DNA from: Candidatus Nitrosotalea sp. TS
GTDB taxonomy: Archaea > Thermoproteota > Nitrososphaeria > Nitrososphaerales > Nitrosopumilaceae
NCBI RefSeq assembly: GCF_011319465.1
Contig: NZ_RCMB01000009.1
Span: 62,001 to 126,000, forward strand
Reading direction: 5' to 3'
Length of the DNA stretch: 64,000 nt
In this document: one piece after another, positions 36,287-46,295 of the stretch
Layout of the letters: every line of letters begins with the position of its first letter
Position numbering within the stretch: position 1 is the first letter of the stretch
The notes under the pieces: model-generated
What the model saw: only the letters and a program-made list of their open reading frames with translations
Told to the model about the DNA's origin: nothing
Databases searched by the model: none
Position numbers and translations under genes: made by a program

Positions 36287-37853
36287 TGCGTTCACTACAA
36301 CTAAGAAATGACACAATACTTGAGATAGGCACGTTTCTAGTTCGACGATGGTCTGGAAAGGAAAATATCACTTTAAACATCAAGGATCAAAAAGAAGTCC
36401 AAACAAAGTTGACGGGAAAACAAAGTTGTAATTTTCCCATTGGACAAATACCAAGGCACAGATTTTCAAAAATACAGACAGTTCAGAACTGCTCTCTGGT
36501 ATGAAGCAATGAGAATAAGGCATTCAACTAAAATTCTAAGCAATGATCACGCATTTGGATTTATACTAAATACATTAGAAACGAGAAGAATAGAGACCAT
36601 AGGCAGAGAATATTGGCAGGGGATGGATGAAGAAATAATATTCAATTACGGATTTGCGTGGTTGTACAGACCATTACTCAATTCATTGTATGGTCACAAT
36701 AGACTTGTCGAGGGATTTACACAGTATTTCCTGTTGGGAGACATAAAGGGAGAGATGCCTCCGAGTGCATTTGAGAAAATTCAGAAAGCGGCAAAAATAG
36801 CTAATGAGGCAATAAAAGAAGCAGTGGAGAAAAAATATGGAACTGATTGGATGGAAAAGAAGGCTTCTGAAATTATCAGATCTTTGGAAATTGATCCGCT
36901 TCTTACTATTCCCATCTCCATACCAAAAATTGCCTCAGGAATTGCCATGACAGAGCAGGAATTCATGAGAACACTGAACAAGGTTTCAAAATACAGAGAA
37001 AGTGACTTTGGAGAACTAGATCCAACAAAAATTACAGAAGGAAAACAGGTATTTGATGAATTCAAGGTCTTGCTTGAAGAAGCAAAAAGGAGTGAAAATA
37101 AGGGTCTAACAACGGATGTCATAGGCATTAGCATTCCTGCTTTAACAAATGTGGATGAAACTAGAATCTACGATACCGATTTGATCAATAATCTAAAAGC
37201 TAAATTCAAAGAATGGAAGTCAGGCTGGAAAGAACAACATTTGGTTACAGGGGACGAATTTGACCAGGAGACCTACATGGAAGGCCACAAACCATTCATC
37301 GCAGACAAGAAGATAGCAATCAAGACAAGAATATTCATACTTCTTGATCACTCTTCTAGCATAGCTGAGCAAGAAATACAGTACAAAAAAGCAACGCTTG
37401 CTCTTTGCGAAGTTTTAGACTTTTTAAAAGTACAGTTTTCAGTGTATGCGTTTAACACAGAACAGAAACAAGTAACAGTGTTGGATGATAAAACCTGAAA
37501 ACTTGCAGTGGAATAATACTGCGGCAAAGAGACTTGCACAAATAAAGGCCAACGGCAGTACTCCGTTAGCTGAAGTTTACAATCTCTTACTGCCCACAAT
37601 ACGTTCAAAAAAACCTGACATCTTTCTTACACTAACCGATGGAGAGCCATCAGATCCAGATGCTGTCAGATCAATAATGAGAGATTTCAAGCTGCTAGGA
37701 ATAAAGATGGTAGCAATAGGTGTTGGTTCCGATACAGGATATTCGATCACAATAGCAAACAACTTGAGAAGATTAGGCTACGAACGTACTCTTGCTGTAA
37801 GCAGATTAAATGAGATTCCAAAGCGAGTCCTAAATGTACTAGGAACAGACTGA
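36286..37853 (+). CDS. VWA-domain partner of MoxR (two frameshifts)
   Basis: About 520 residues in three frames. The helical N-terminal half (IIFNYGFAWLYRPLLNSLYG) leads to a C-terminal VWA domain with the MIDAS motif RIFILLDHSSSIAEQEIQYK and FLTLTDGEPSDPDAV plus VAIGVGSDTGYS. Breaks lie near 36416 (KVVIFPLDKYQGTDFQKYR) and 37492 (into KPENLQW). MoxR-VWA pairs resemble CobS-CobT and CbbQ-CbbO chelatase/activase systems; the target here is unknown. Confidence 0.78.
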
Positions 37854-37854
37854 C

Positions 37855-38344
37855 ATGAAATGTCTGTCAGTCTCTCAACCATACGCAGATCTCATAATTC
37901 AGGGCAAGAAAACTGTCGAGTTGAGAACATGGAACACCAAATTCAGAGGCGAATTTCTTGTGCATGCGCCACTTGTAATAAAAACAGAGGTTTGCAAAAA
38001 ACTAGGAATTGACAAAGAGAGCCTTAGAACTGGGGTAATAATAGGCAGAGCAGAACTTTATGATGTCAAGGTATACAATACTGCAAAAGAGCTAAAGTCT
38101 GATTACAGTAAACACTTGGCAAGTAGTGAATTTCTTGACCACAAGTATGGATTTTTATTGAAAAATCCAAAAGAGCTTAGAGTGCCAATCCCATACAAAG
38201 GAAGTCTAGGGATTTTTTGAGGCCAAGCCGCATTCCAAGACAGACTCCAATGATATCAAATCAGAACTATTTGATGAAGGAATACAGATACCAGTGGATT
38301 GGAAAGCATTGACAATTAGCTATTCAGTTCTAGCTAAATTCTGA
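37855..38344 (+). CDS. ASCH-domain protein (one frameshift)
   Basis: Begins MKCLSVSQPYADLIIQGKKT, then VELRTWNTKFRGEFLVHAPL, the PUA-like ASCH core with the conserved VELR and H-x-P. The given frame stops at 38220 after YKGSLGIF. Removing one T from the run at 38213-38218 continues with EAKPHSKTDSNDIKSELFDE to 38344, overlapping the convergent transaldolase gene. ASCH domains bind RNA or act as ribonuclease/deaminase folds. It sits one base downstream of the MoxR-VWA pair. Confidence 0.7.
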
Positions 38345-38999
38345 TGTTTGGATTTTCTTTCTTGAGTTTTTCCCAGTCTGCAAGGAAATTCTTTAGGCCT
38401 ATGTCAGTTAGTGGGTGTTTTAGCATCTTTCCCAATACATCAGGAGGTAAGGTTACTACATCTGCCCCAATCTTTGCTGCCTCTACAACATGCATTGGGT
38501 GCCTTACGCTTGCAACTAGAATCTGTGTGCTAAATTTGTAATTTTGAAACACTTCATGAATTTCTCGAATCAAATGAATTCCATCCTGACCATTATCGTC
38601 CAATCTTCCGATAAATGGACTCACATATTTTGCCCCTGCCTTTGCGGACAATATGGCTTGATTTACGGAAAAACAAAGAGTCACATTAACAGGTATTCCT
38701 TCAGATGTTAGAATTTTACATGCCTTGAGGCCTTCTGCAGTTAGTGGACATTTTACAACAACATTTTTGCCATATTTTTGAAGACGTCTTCCTTCATCTA
38801 TCATTCCCAAAGTCTCCGTACTGACTACCTCTAGGCTTACATCTCCTTTTACAGTTCGAACAATCTCTTCCATTGTTTTTTGTGGATCTCCTCCCTCCTT
38901 TGCCAAAAGTGATGGGTTGGTTGTTATTCCATCTACAAGACCCATGTCATTGTACATTTTTATCGAAGCAAGATTTGCAGTATCAAGAAATATCTTCAT
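38334..38999 (-). CDS. tal: transaldolase, TalC/FSA-type
   Basis: A 221-residue short transaldolase: MKIFLDTANLASIKMYNDMG, VDGITTNPSLLAKEGG, NVVVKCPLTAEGLKA (Schiff-base lysine) and YVSPFIGRLDDNGQDG. It belongs to the decameric TalC/fructose-6-phosphate aldolase-like group and interconverts sugar phosphates. Last gene of the pentose phosphate operon; start overlaps the end of tktC. Confidence 0.9.
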   Translation of the reverse strand: MKIFLDTANLASIKMYNDMGLVDGITTNPSLLAKEGGDPQKTMEEIVRTVKGDVSLEVVSTETLGMIDEGRRLQKYGKNVVVKCPLTAEGLKACKILTSEGIPVNVTLCFSVNQAILSAKAGAKYVSPFIGRLDDNGQDGIHLIREIHEVFQNYKFSTQILVASVRHPMHVVEAAKIGADVVTLPPDVLGKMLKHPLTDIGLKNFLADWEKLKKENPNIRI

Positions 39000-39965
39000 T
39001 GTTTCTTACTCCTGATGTCTTTAACAGCATTAGATATATGAATTGATGTCATACCGTGTTTTTCTAATAACAGTGGAATTTCACTGTCTCGTGCAGATTC
39101 GCCAAATTGGTCCTTGGCACCTATTCGTCTCATGTGTACTGGATATCTCTCAGAGATTACCTCAGATACAGCAGAACCAAAACCTCCCATGATATTGTGT
39201 TCTTCACATGTAACAATACCACCTGTCTCACGTGCTGCTTTTTCCAAAAGATCAGAATCAATTGGCTTTATTCGAGAACATGTCTATCACTCTGCATGAA
39301 ATTCCTTCCTGTTTTAACGCATCAGCAGCATCAAGCGCCATCTGTACCATTATTCCACATGCTGCAATGGTACAATCAGCGCCATCACGCAATACAATTC
39401 CTTTTCCCAGTTGGAATTCTTGGTCTTGTGAATGTATGATTGGTGATTTTGATCTTGTCAGTCTCATATAAAATGGTCCATATTGTTGTGAGATTAGTCG
39501 TGTGAGTTTTTCTACGGCAATCGTGTCTGCAGGAATTAGAACCTTGATGTTTGGAATAGCTCTCATTATTGCAATGTCTTCAATTTGTTGATGAGATCCC
39601 CCATCAGCACCCACACTCAAGCCACCATGAGAAACAACCATCTTCACATTTAGTCCATTTTTTCCATTTCTTGTAGGATACGCAATTGCATTTCTTATCT
39701 GGTCAACACATCTACCAGGTAGAAAGGCAGCATAGGTACTGGCAAAAGGAATTTTGCCTTCGTTGGCAAGACCAGCTGCAATAGTTACTAGGTTTCCTTC
39801 TGCAATTCCCACATTGAAGAATCTATTTGGAAACTTTTTACCAAATGGCTTTGTTTTAAGTGAATCAGTGGTGTCTGCACCTACTACAACCACGTTTGGA
39901 TTTTCTTCTCCAATCTTGATCAAAGTATCCCCGTAAACTGTTCTCATATCTGCAAATTCTGTCAA
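38996..39965 (-). CDS. tktC: transketolase C-terminal subunit (one frameshift)
   Basis: About 320 residues. NVGIAEGNLVTIAAGLANEG contains the catalytic Glu and the pyrimidine-binding site. The frame changes near 39252 (DMFSI into LLEKAARETGGIVTCEEHN) and ends SKKQ. The likely start is a TTG at 39965 inside a TTGA overlap with the rpe stop. With tktN it forms a split transketolase, as in other archaea. Confidence 0.85.
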
Positions 39966-40773
39966 GTAAAGCCAGCCTCCTTTGCAATTTGAAGAAGTTC
40001 TGTTTTCTTCTTTCCTACTTCGTGAAGATCTATCCACTTGTTTACAAGTTCTGTACCGCCAAGACTGTGAGCTTTATTTATCAAAAGTTTTCTTCTTGCG
40101 TGCATCAAGTGCTTTCTGAACTCGGTAATGGTTAGACGTACATCTTTTTGTCCTATTATGGCACTGCCTCCAACAAATACCCTAGCACCGTCCAAGAAGC
40201 ACGATTCCACGTTTGATAGATCTACTCCCTCCATCTGCCTCAATTAGACCTTGGAAGTTTCGCTCTGCAAGGAATTTTGATATTCTTTGAGTTTTTTCGT
40301 GAGTTGATTCAATATATTTTTGACCTGACTTTCCAGGAACAACTGACATTATTATCAACTGGTCCAAATCTGGAATGAATTTTTCAGACCAAGACGGCAA
40401 TTCTGTGTCAGGATTAATTGCCAGACCAAGACCAATCTCATTTGATCGTAGAATATCATGAATTTCACCAAAGCTTGATTCATCACAAACTTCTGCATGC
40501 ACTGTGATAATATCGCTGCCAGCATTAGCATAGTCTCTAACATGTTTTACTGGTTCATTTATCATGAAGATGGGTGTCAAATGGAATGTGAGTGATTGGT
40601 CGTAGTTGTTTTATTTTTTCATGATCAAATGTTTTGTTAGGGACAAACTGACCATCCATTACATCAAGATGTATAAAGTCAGATCTTCCGATGAGCAGCT
40701 CTTTTTACTTCGTTTTCTAGGTTGGTCATGTCCCCTGCAATAATAGACGGGGCGATAAGAAACTGACAGTCAA
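39962..40773 (-). CDS. rpe: ribulose-phosphate 3-epimerase with C-terminal extension (several frameshifts)
   Basis: A TIM-barrel epimerase stitched from three frames. FLIAPSIIAGDMTNLENEVK begins the barrel, then FIHLDVMDGQFVPNK, SVVPGKSGQKYIES, IEADGG and DGARVFVGGSAIIG complete it. Breaks lie near 40683, 40573 and 40230. After the usual end it continues about 45 residues (RKLLINKAHSLGGTELVNKW and TELLQIAKEAGFT). The start is uncertain because the upstream transketolase frame runs in without a stop. A TTG at 40773 in a TTGA overlap is the best candidate. Confidence 0.78.
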
Positions 40774-41633
40774 GCTCTAGATCAATTATTGGAGAGATTT
40801 GTGGATTTGGCGCTACACCGTGCCATTTTGGATTATCCTCCATGTGTTCAACTGATTTTCCTTTGATAGTTCGTGCCACAATTAGCGATGGTGTACCCCT
40901 AGTCTGCAATGCAGAATGTACTGCCTTTACAACCTGCTCTATGCGATGACCGTCTATTTCTATAACATTCCATCCAAAAGATCTCCACTTGTCACCCACT
41001 TTCCACCTTGCTGCATTTTTCCACATTTCAGAGATATCATCACCAACTAGTTCTTCGTCAAGAGGCATGACCCGTTCAGTGTAATCGTCTTGTTGAATGA
41101 AATTTCTGTCCAAGAAAACTGTCAAGTTATCAAGTCTAAATTTCGATCCTGCCATGGCTGCCTCCCAGACTTGTCCTTCATCTGATTCGCCATCTCCAAT
41201 TATAGTGTAAACATGATGATTTTTGCCATCTATTCTTGCTGCAAGTGCCATACCAATTGAAAATGACAGTCCCAGTCCAAGCGAACCTCCACAGAATTCA
41301 ACTCCTGGACACTTGAAATCTGGGTGACCTTGCAGTCTGCTCCCAAATTTTCTCAGGGTCTCCATTTCAGGCTTGTCAAAGTATCCTGCAACTGCCAAAT
41401 TTGAAAAAAGTCCAGGAGATGCATGACCTTTTGATAGGACTAACCTGTCCCTGTCCTGCCAGAGAGGGTTTTTTGGATCATAATGAAGGAATTTAGAGTA
41501 CATACATCCCCATAATTTCAGCCATAGAAAATGATCCACCTGGATGACCAGAACCGGCAGCTGTTATCCCTTTGATGACAAGTTTTCTGGCCTCTCGTAC
41601 TCTTTTGAGAATGCGATAGTAATTTAGGCCCAT
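40770..41633 (-). CDS. tktN: transketolase N-terminal subunit (one or two frameshifts)
   Basis: ATG 41633 begins GLNYYRILKRVREARKLVIK, followed by SGHPGGSFSMAEIMG. A break near 41510 leads into MYSKFLHYDPKNPLWQDRDR. The thiamine-diphosphate motif is IIGDGESDEGQVWEAAM with Asn in FLDRNFIQQDDY. As written, the frame runs through into the rpe sequence without a stop. A one-base change would give a stop at 40770-40772, which I take as its end. Confidence 0.85.
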
Positions 41634-41759
41634 ATCTGTTCTAAAATTTGAATTTCTAGATAATCATTTTGCGAACTCAAACCCATGATTTTTAGCGCAT
41701 GTGGAGCCAATAAAAAGTTATTTCACAAAATTTTAATCCAAAGCAAGCCAATTAAAGAC

Positions 41760-42029
41760 ATGAACATCAAGGATCTACTACCGATATTGATTTATGATGA
41801 TAGCTGTTATCATTGCTCAAAATTTGCAAGCATTGCCAAGTCACTTGCAGGAAAAAACATCCTAATTGTTGGTCATTATACTGAGATAGGTAAAGAAATT
41901 AAATCAGAGATCTTTCCAAAGGATCACGATTCAACAAGGATGTTTTGGTTTGTGACAGATAAAACAGCATATGGTGGAAGAGCAGGAATTTTACCATTGG
42001 TTTTCTTCATACTAAAGCAGAAAATCTAG
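41760..42029 (+). CDS. DCC-family/glutaredoxin-like thiol protein
   Basis: An 89-residue protein starting MNIKDLLPILIYDDSCYHCS, with a CxxC (DDSCYHCSKF) like that of the DCC thiol-disulphide oxidoreductase family (DUF393) and RAGILPLVFFIL near the end. The frame is open upstream to 41685, but the domain starts at the ATG at 41760. Probably a small cytoplasmic redox protein. Confidence 0.65.
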   Translation: MNIKDLLPILIYDDSCYHCSKFASIAKSLAGKNILIVGHYTEIGKEIKSEIFPKDHDSTRMFWFVTDKTAYGGRAGILPLVFFILKQKI

Positions 42030-42177
42030 AAAGACTCCTTTGAAGGACACTCCTCTAATATACGGAAATGATTGTAAAACTACAAAGGCGCTTTTCATGA
42101 GAGTAAAGACTCTTCTTTCAAATAGCCAAAAAATACCATTAAAGTAACTTTAGAATTGAACGGAGATAATAACTGAA

Positions 42178-42306
42178 TTAATATCCTCTGCTATTTCGAT
42201 CAGTGGTTCCAACATTTGGATTCCTAAATCCGTGTTTTTCCATCATGTGGTTGAGAAATCGTATGTCATCGGCAAATTTTTCACCGCAGATTGCACAGTT
42301 GGCCAT
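42178..42306 (-). CDS. 42-residue C2H2 zinc-finger microprotein
   Basis: ATG 42306 encodes MANCAICGEKFADDIRFLNH followed by MMEKHGFRNPN. The Cys-x2-Cys and His-x(4)-His pattern fits a single C2H2 zinc finger. The clean start, stop and metal motif suggest a real small gene. DNA or protein binding is possible but unproven. Confidence 0.6.
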   Translation of the reverse strand: MANCAICGEKFADDIRFLNHMMEKHGFRNPNVGTTDRNSRGY

Positions 42307-42361
42307 AGATCTATCAAATAAACAGAGATCTTTTTAGTCTTTGTTACGATATAGATAATGT

Positions 42362-42580
42362 ATGGTAGGAACTCAAAAGTTACCTAAACTAACTTTTACC
42401 ATAGACCCTAACGCCAATGGATATGTAGTAAGTTGTAGCGAGATATCATACCTCTTCACTGACACAGGTTCGGTGGAAGAGATTGACCAGACCATAAGGA
42501 CACTGATATCAGATTATGTAGAAAGCTTCCCAGATGATGCCCAAAAGAGAGGCATTGACAAGAATATTGCACGCAAGTAG
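42362..42580 (+). CDS. 72-residue hypothetical protein
   Basis: A short alpha/beta protein (LPKLTFTIDPNANGYVVSCS, SVEEIDQTIRTLISDYVES) with a strand-turn-strand-helix layout like HicB-type folds. No catalytic residue visible. It converges on the 5S rRNA gene. Confidence 0.5.
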   Translation: MVGTQKLPKLTFTIDPNANGYVVSCSEISYLFTDTGSVEEIDQTIRTLISDYVESFPDDAQKRGIDKNIARK

Positions 42581-42624
42581 TATGGAAAGGCTCTCCCAAC
42601 TCTGTTGCATTAGAATAGAAGGGC

Positions 42625-42737
42625 GCCAGCACTACTGCTTCCCAAGGGCTCTCGCACCTTAGTAACACAGTAGCGACATTGGGTTTGACTTCCGGGTTCG
42701 GAATGGGACCGGGTCGGACCCCAACGCTATGGCCGGC
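42625..42737 (-). rRNA. rrf: 5S ribosomal RNA
   Basis: The minus strand reads GCCGGCCATAGCGTTGGG, then GACCCGGTCCCATTCCGAAC, and ends GCTGGC. The terminal helix pairs GCCGGC with GCTGGC. Length is about 113 nt. No 16S or 23S gene lies nearby, as is usual for this archaeal phylum where 5S is unlinked. Ends are approximate to within a few bases. Confidence 0.93.
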
Positions 42738-42813
42738 TTGATTAGTTTGACAAATAATGTCCTGTATTAATCTTCCTTGATAGAGATATAAATTAAGAAT
42801 GTCGTGGTTAGCC

Positions 42814-44598
42814 ATGACTCATCGAGTAGCGGTTCTTGATAAGGAATCCTGTCAGACAAAAAAGTGCGGGCTTGAGTGTATCAAATATTGCCCAGTAAAC
42901 AAATCAGGAGCAGACTGCATAATACTAAACGAAGAGACTGCAAAAGCCCAGATCGATGAAAACATCTGCAATGGATGTGGTATTTGCGTAAAGGTTTGTC
43001 CTTTTGATGCAATAACAATTGTCAACCTTGCAGAGGAATTAAAATCAGACAAGATTCACCAATACGGATTAAACTCATTTAGGCTATATCGAATTCCTTC
43101 CCTAAAGAAAGGTCAGGTAATGGGTTTGCTTGGAAGGAACGGAATAGGAAAAAGTACAGTAGTAAATATTTTGTCCGGAAATCTCAGACCAAATCTTGGC
43201 AATCATTCTTCACCTCCTGAATGGAGTGAGATTTTGAAACATTTCCACGGTACAGAATTGAAGATGCATTTTGAAAAAATCGCAAATAACGATTTGAAGG
43301 CCTCCATAAAACCACAACAAGTCTACAATCTTACAAAGGTCTTTGACGGAACTGCAAAAGAATTGCTTGAAAAATATGATGAGCGAAATAAAATTCCTGA
43401 GCTTGTGCAAGAACTTGGTTTGCAAAATGCACTAGATACCAAGATATCAGAGTTAAGCGGAGGGGAATTACAGAGAATTGCAGTAGCGGTAGCCGCCTCA
43501 AGAGAGGCCGATTTTTACTTTTTTGACGAGCCTTCTTCGTACAATGATGTTTTCCAGAGGATGGGAGTAGCACGCGTTATACAGAATCTTGCAAAAATGG
43601 AAAAAAGTGTCATGGTGGTTGAACATGACCTGACTTTGCTAGATTATCTCAGTGACTTTATTGAGATTGTCTATGGAGAGCCTGCAGCATATGGAATAGT
43701 TGCAAACATGCTTTCAACAAAAATTGGAATAAACGTCTTCTTGGATGGCTATCTACCCAATGAGAATGTGAGGTTCAGAGATGTGGCATTTAGATTTGAC
43801 GCATCCACGTCAACAGATGAATTCGTCATGGCAGAAAATATTGTCGAATACCCTGCATTAGAGAAGAAATTTGCCAACTTTTCTCTAACAATTGATGCAG
43901 GCATAATCCGAAAGAGCGAGGTACTTGGAATAGTTGGTGCAAATGCGTTGGGAAAGACAACCATGATGAAGATGATAGCTGGCGTTGAGAACATAGATTC
44001 TGGAACTATAGATACCAAAATCAAGATAGCTTACAAGCCACAGTATCTTTCAAATGATTATGACGTAGAAGTTATCGCCTTATTAGAAAAAGCAAACAAT
44101 GGAGGCATTGACGGAACAACAGAAGAAGAGATTATTCTCAATCCCATGAAAATTAAAAAACTTTACAATAAATCAGTTAAAAATTTGTCAGGTGGCGAAC
44201 TTCAAAAAGTAGCAATTGCCGCATGTTTATTACAAAAAGTTGATCTGTATGCACTTGACGAGCCTTCTGCGTTTCTTGATGTAGAAGACAGAATTGCAAT
44301 GGCAAAATTAATTCAGAGGTTTGTTCGCTCGTATGGAAAATCAGCAATAATAATTGATCATGATATACAGCTTATGGATTTGATTTCAGATTCTCTTGTA
44401 ATATTCCATGGTAACCCCGGTAGAGAAGGACATGCCACATCCCCAATGCCAAAATCTGAAGGAATGAATCAATTTTTGAGGTCACTTGAGATTACCTATC
44501 GAAGAGACGAAACAAGCATGAGGCCCAGAGTAAACAAATCAGAAAGTAGGTTAGATAGAGAACAAAAACAATCTGGGCATTTCTATTATAGAAATTGA
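42814..44598 (+). CDS. rli1: ribosome-recycling ATPase ABCE1/Rli1
   Basis: About 594 residues. An N-terminal double [4Fe-4S] domain (SCQTKKCGLECIKYCPVNKS and ICNGCGICVKVCPFDAITI) is followed by two ABC modules: Walker A GLLGRNGIGKSTVVNIL and GIVGANALGKTTMMKM, and signatures LSGGELQRIAVA and LSGGELQKVAIA. It splits ribosomal subunits after termination. An ATG at 42799 would add five residues. The frame is intact. Confidence 0.95.
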   Translation: MTHRVAVLDKESCQTKKCGLECIKYCPVNKSGADCIILNEETAKAQIDENICNGCGICVKVCPFDAITIVNLAEELKSDKIHQYGLNSFRLYRIPSLKKGQVMGLLGRNGIGKSTVVNILSGNLRPNLGNHSSPPEWSEILKHFHGTELKMHFEKIANNDLKASIKPQQVYNLTKVFDGTAKELLEKYDERNKIPELVQELGLQNALDTKISELSGGELQRIAVAVAASREADFYFFDEPSSYNDVFQRMGVARVIQNLAKMEKSVMVVEHDLTLLDYLSDFIEIVYGEPAAYGIVANMLSTKIGINVFLDGYLPNENVRFRDVAFRFDASTSTDEFVMAENIVEYPALEKKFANFSLTIDAGIIRKSEVLGIVGANALGKTTMMKMIAGVENIDSGTIDTKIKIAYKPQYLSNDYDVEVIALLEKANNGGIDGTTEEEIILNPMKIKKLYNKSVKNLSGGELQKVAIAACLLQKVDLYALDEPSAFLDVEDRIAMAKLIQRFVRSYGKSAIIIDHDIQLMDLISDSLVIFHGNPGREGHATSPMPKSEGMNQFLRSLEITYRRDETSMRPRVNKSESRLDREQKQSGHFYYRN

Positions 44599-44603
44599 CA
44601 AAG

Positions 44604-45431
44604 ATGCTAAAACAAGCAATGGCAAGCATATTGACACCAGAGGAAACTGAAGAGCTGTATGGTGCCTTTGACCAGATAGGAAGCATAATAATATTAAGAA
44701 TCCCAGACGCCCTACTTTCCAAAAAAAAACTAATAGGCGAAATTCTTTTGGAGAAGGTGAAAACTGCCAAGTCAATCTTTTATCAATCGTCTCCAGTAGA
44801 AGGCGATTACAGAATTCGTCAACTAGAGTTGCTTGCCGGAGAAGACAACACAGTGACAGAATACAAAGAACATGGCTGCAGATTTAAGGTGGATGTTGAA
44901 AAGACATTTTTTTCGCCCAGACTTGCAACTGAACGTCTCAGAATAGCTGATTTGGTAAAAGACGGAGAAGTAATCATCAATATGTTTGGCGGAGTAGGAA
45001 TGTTTTCCATAGTTGCTGCAAAAAAGAAAAAATGTCATGTTTACAACATAGACATAAACCCACATGCCGCAAGACTCTGTTCAGAAAATGTCATTCTTAA
45101 CAAGTTAAAGGGTACAGTTGAGTCAATAGAAGGAGACGCTACAGAGATCATAGAAAAACAGCTAGTCGGCAAAGGAGATAGAGTTCTGATGTTGCTTCCT
45201 GAGAGATCAGATGAATTTCTTGATATCGCAATAAAGGCATTAAAACAGAAAGGAGTACTGCACTATTATTGTCACATACATTCAGATAAAAAAAATCAGC
45301 TCAAAGAAGTAGTTACTAATCACTTTTTATCAGTTGTAAAGGTCAAATCAGAAGTACTTGGCTCAAAAATTGTCAGACCTGTAGGTCCAAGGTTTTATCA
45401 GGCAGTAGTAGATGCCGTAATATCCAAATGA
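44604..45431 (+). CDS. Trm5-like tRNA (guanine-37-N1)-methyltransferase
   Basis: A class I SAM methyltransferase of about 275 residues. AKSIFYQSSPVEGDYRIRQL and VDVEKTFFSPRLATERLRIA are Trm5 landmarks, and INMFGGVGMFSIVAAKK is the SAM motif. The end LGSKIVRPVGPRFYQAVVDA is typical. Trm5/Taw2 relatives also make wyosine intermediates, so the exact product is open. Slightly earlier TTG possible at 44595. Confidence 0.85.
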   Translation: MLKQAMASILTPEETEELYGAFDQIGSIIILRIPDALLSKKKLIGEILLEKVKTAKSIFYQSSPVEGDYRIRQLELLAGEDNTVTEYKEHGCRFKVDVEKTFFSPRLATERLRIADLVKDGEVIINMFGGVGMFSIVAAKKKKCHVYNIDINPHAARLCSENVILNKLKGTVESIEGDATEIIEKQLVGKGDRVLMLLPERSDEFLDIAIKALKQKGVLHYYCHIHSDKKNQLKEVVTNHFLSVVKVKSEVLGSKIVRPVGPRFYQAVVDAVISK

Positions 45432-45668
45432 TTATTTTTTTTCGTCAGTTATGAAAGAAGAGGGCGACGGCCTGGATGTTGCCATGTTATATCCAATCCA
45501 AGATATTACTCCCAAAATTCCTCCCACTGCCATAAGCACTGAGAGTTGAAGCACTATTGGGCTCCATTCTGAAAGCATCAACAAATATGCATATACAAAG
45601 AATCCACCTATTGATAAGACAAAGATCATTATTCCCACAGAACGTCGTTTTGCCATAACGCTAAACAC
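45432..45668 (-). CDS. 78-residue two-span membrane protein
   Basis: Two hydrophobic helices (VGIMIFVLSIGGFFVYAYLL and LSVLMAVGGILGVISWIGYN) with a short polar tail (SRPSPSSFITDEKK). It converges exactly on the Trm5-like stop. Function unknown. Confidence 0.55.
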   Translation of the reverse strand: MFSVMAKRRSVGIMIFVLSIGGFFVYAYLLMLSEWSPIVLQLSVLMAVGGILGVISWIGYNMATSRPSPSSFITDEKK

Positions 45669-45692
45669 TTTTGCAGAGTTATTTATTTTAAT

Positions 45693-46193
45693 CTAGTATG
45701 AGAACTCAATTGTCATAAGATACGCGTCTTCGCCATCTCTGTAGTATGCCTTTAGTCTCTGTTTTATTATAAAACCAAGTTTTTCATACAGTTTTATCGC
45801 TTCATTATTGCTGCATCTTACCTCAAGATACAATTCATCCGATCTCTTTAGTTTTACACCAGATATAGCTTCCTCAACTAGTGCCCTGCCAATTCCTTTT
45901 TGCCTGTGTTCAGGCAAAACTGCAATAGATACAACATGGCCTTTTTTTACAAATCCAAGTTTTTTGAAATTTGAAAAGCCATACTCAATCTTGCACATTA
46001 TGTATCCAATCAATTTTTTTTCAGCCTCAGCCACAAGAAATGCTTCTGGTAGCTCAGCAAGCAAGCTTTCATAGAAATAATCCGAATAGTGCTCCGGGAG
46101 AGTTTTCATGTTGATTTCCATTACAGGTATTATGTCAGAAGGATCGCATCTTCGAATTACGCAATTACCAATGTCTCTGAGAGCCACTTGCAT
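45693..46193 (-). CDS. rimI: RimI-type N-acetyltransferase (GNAT)
   Basis: A 166-residue GNAT domain: VLPEHRQKGIGRALVEEAIS is the acetyl-CoA-binding segment, and VRCSNNEAIKLYEKLGFII is the RimI-type motif. Archaeal RimI/Ard1 acetylates protein N-termini co-translationally. Start MQVALRDIGNCVIRRC. Confidence 0.85.
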   Translation of the reverse strand: MQVALRDIGNCVIRRCDPSDIIPVMEINMKTLPEHYSDYFYESLLAELPEAFLVAEAEKKLIGYIMCKIEYGFSNFKKLGFVKKGHVVSIAVLPEHRQKGIGRALVEEAISGVKLKRSDELYLEVRCSNNEAIKLYEKLGFIIKQRLKAYYRDGEDAYLMTIEFSY

Positions 46194-46295
46194 TACGAGA
46201 ATACTTGAATTATTAATTATTTAACTTTAAGCAAAATAAAAGAATCAATGTAAACGTATTATGGAAATATTGAGTAGGCTTTTCCGTTTTCCATG

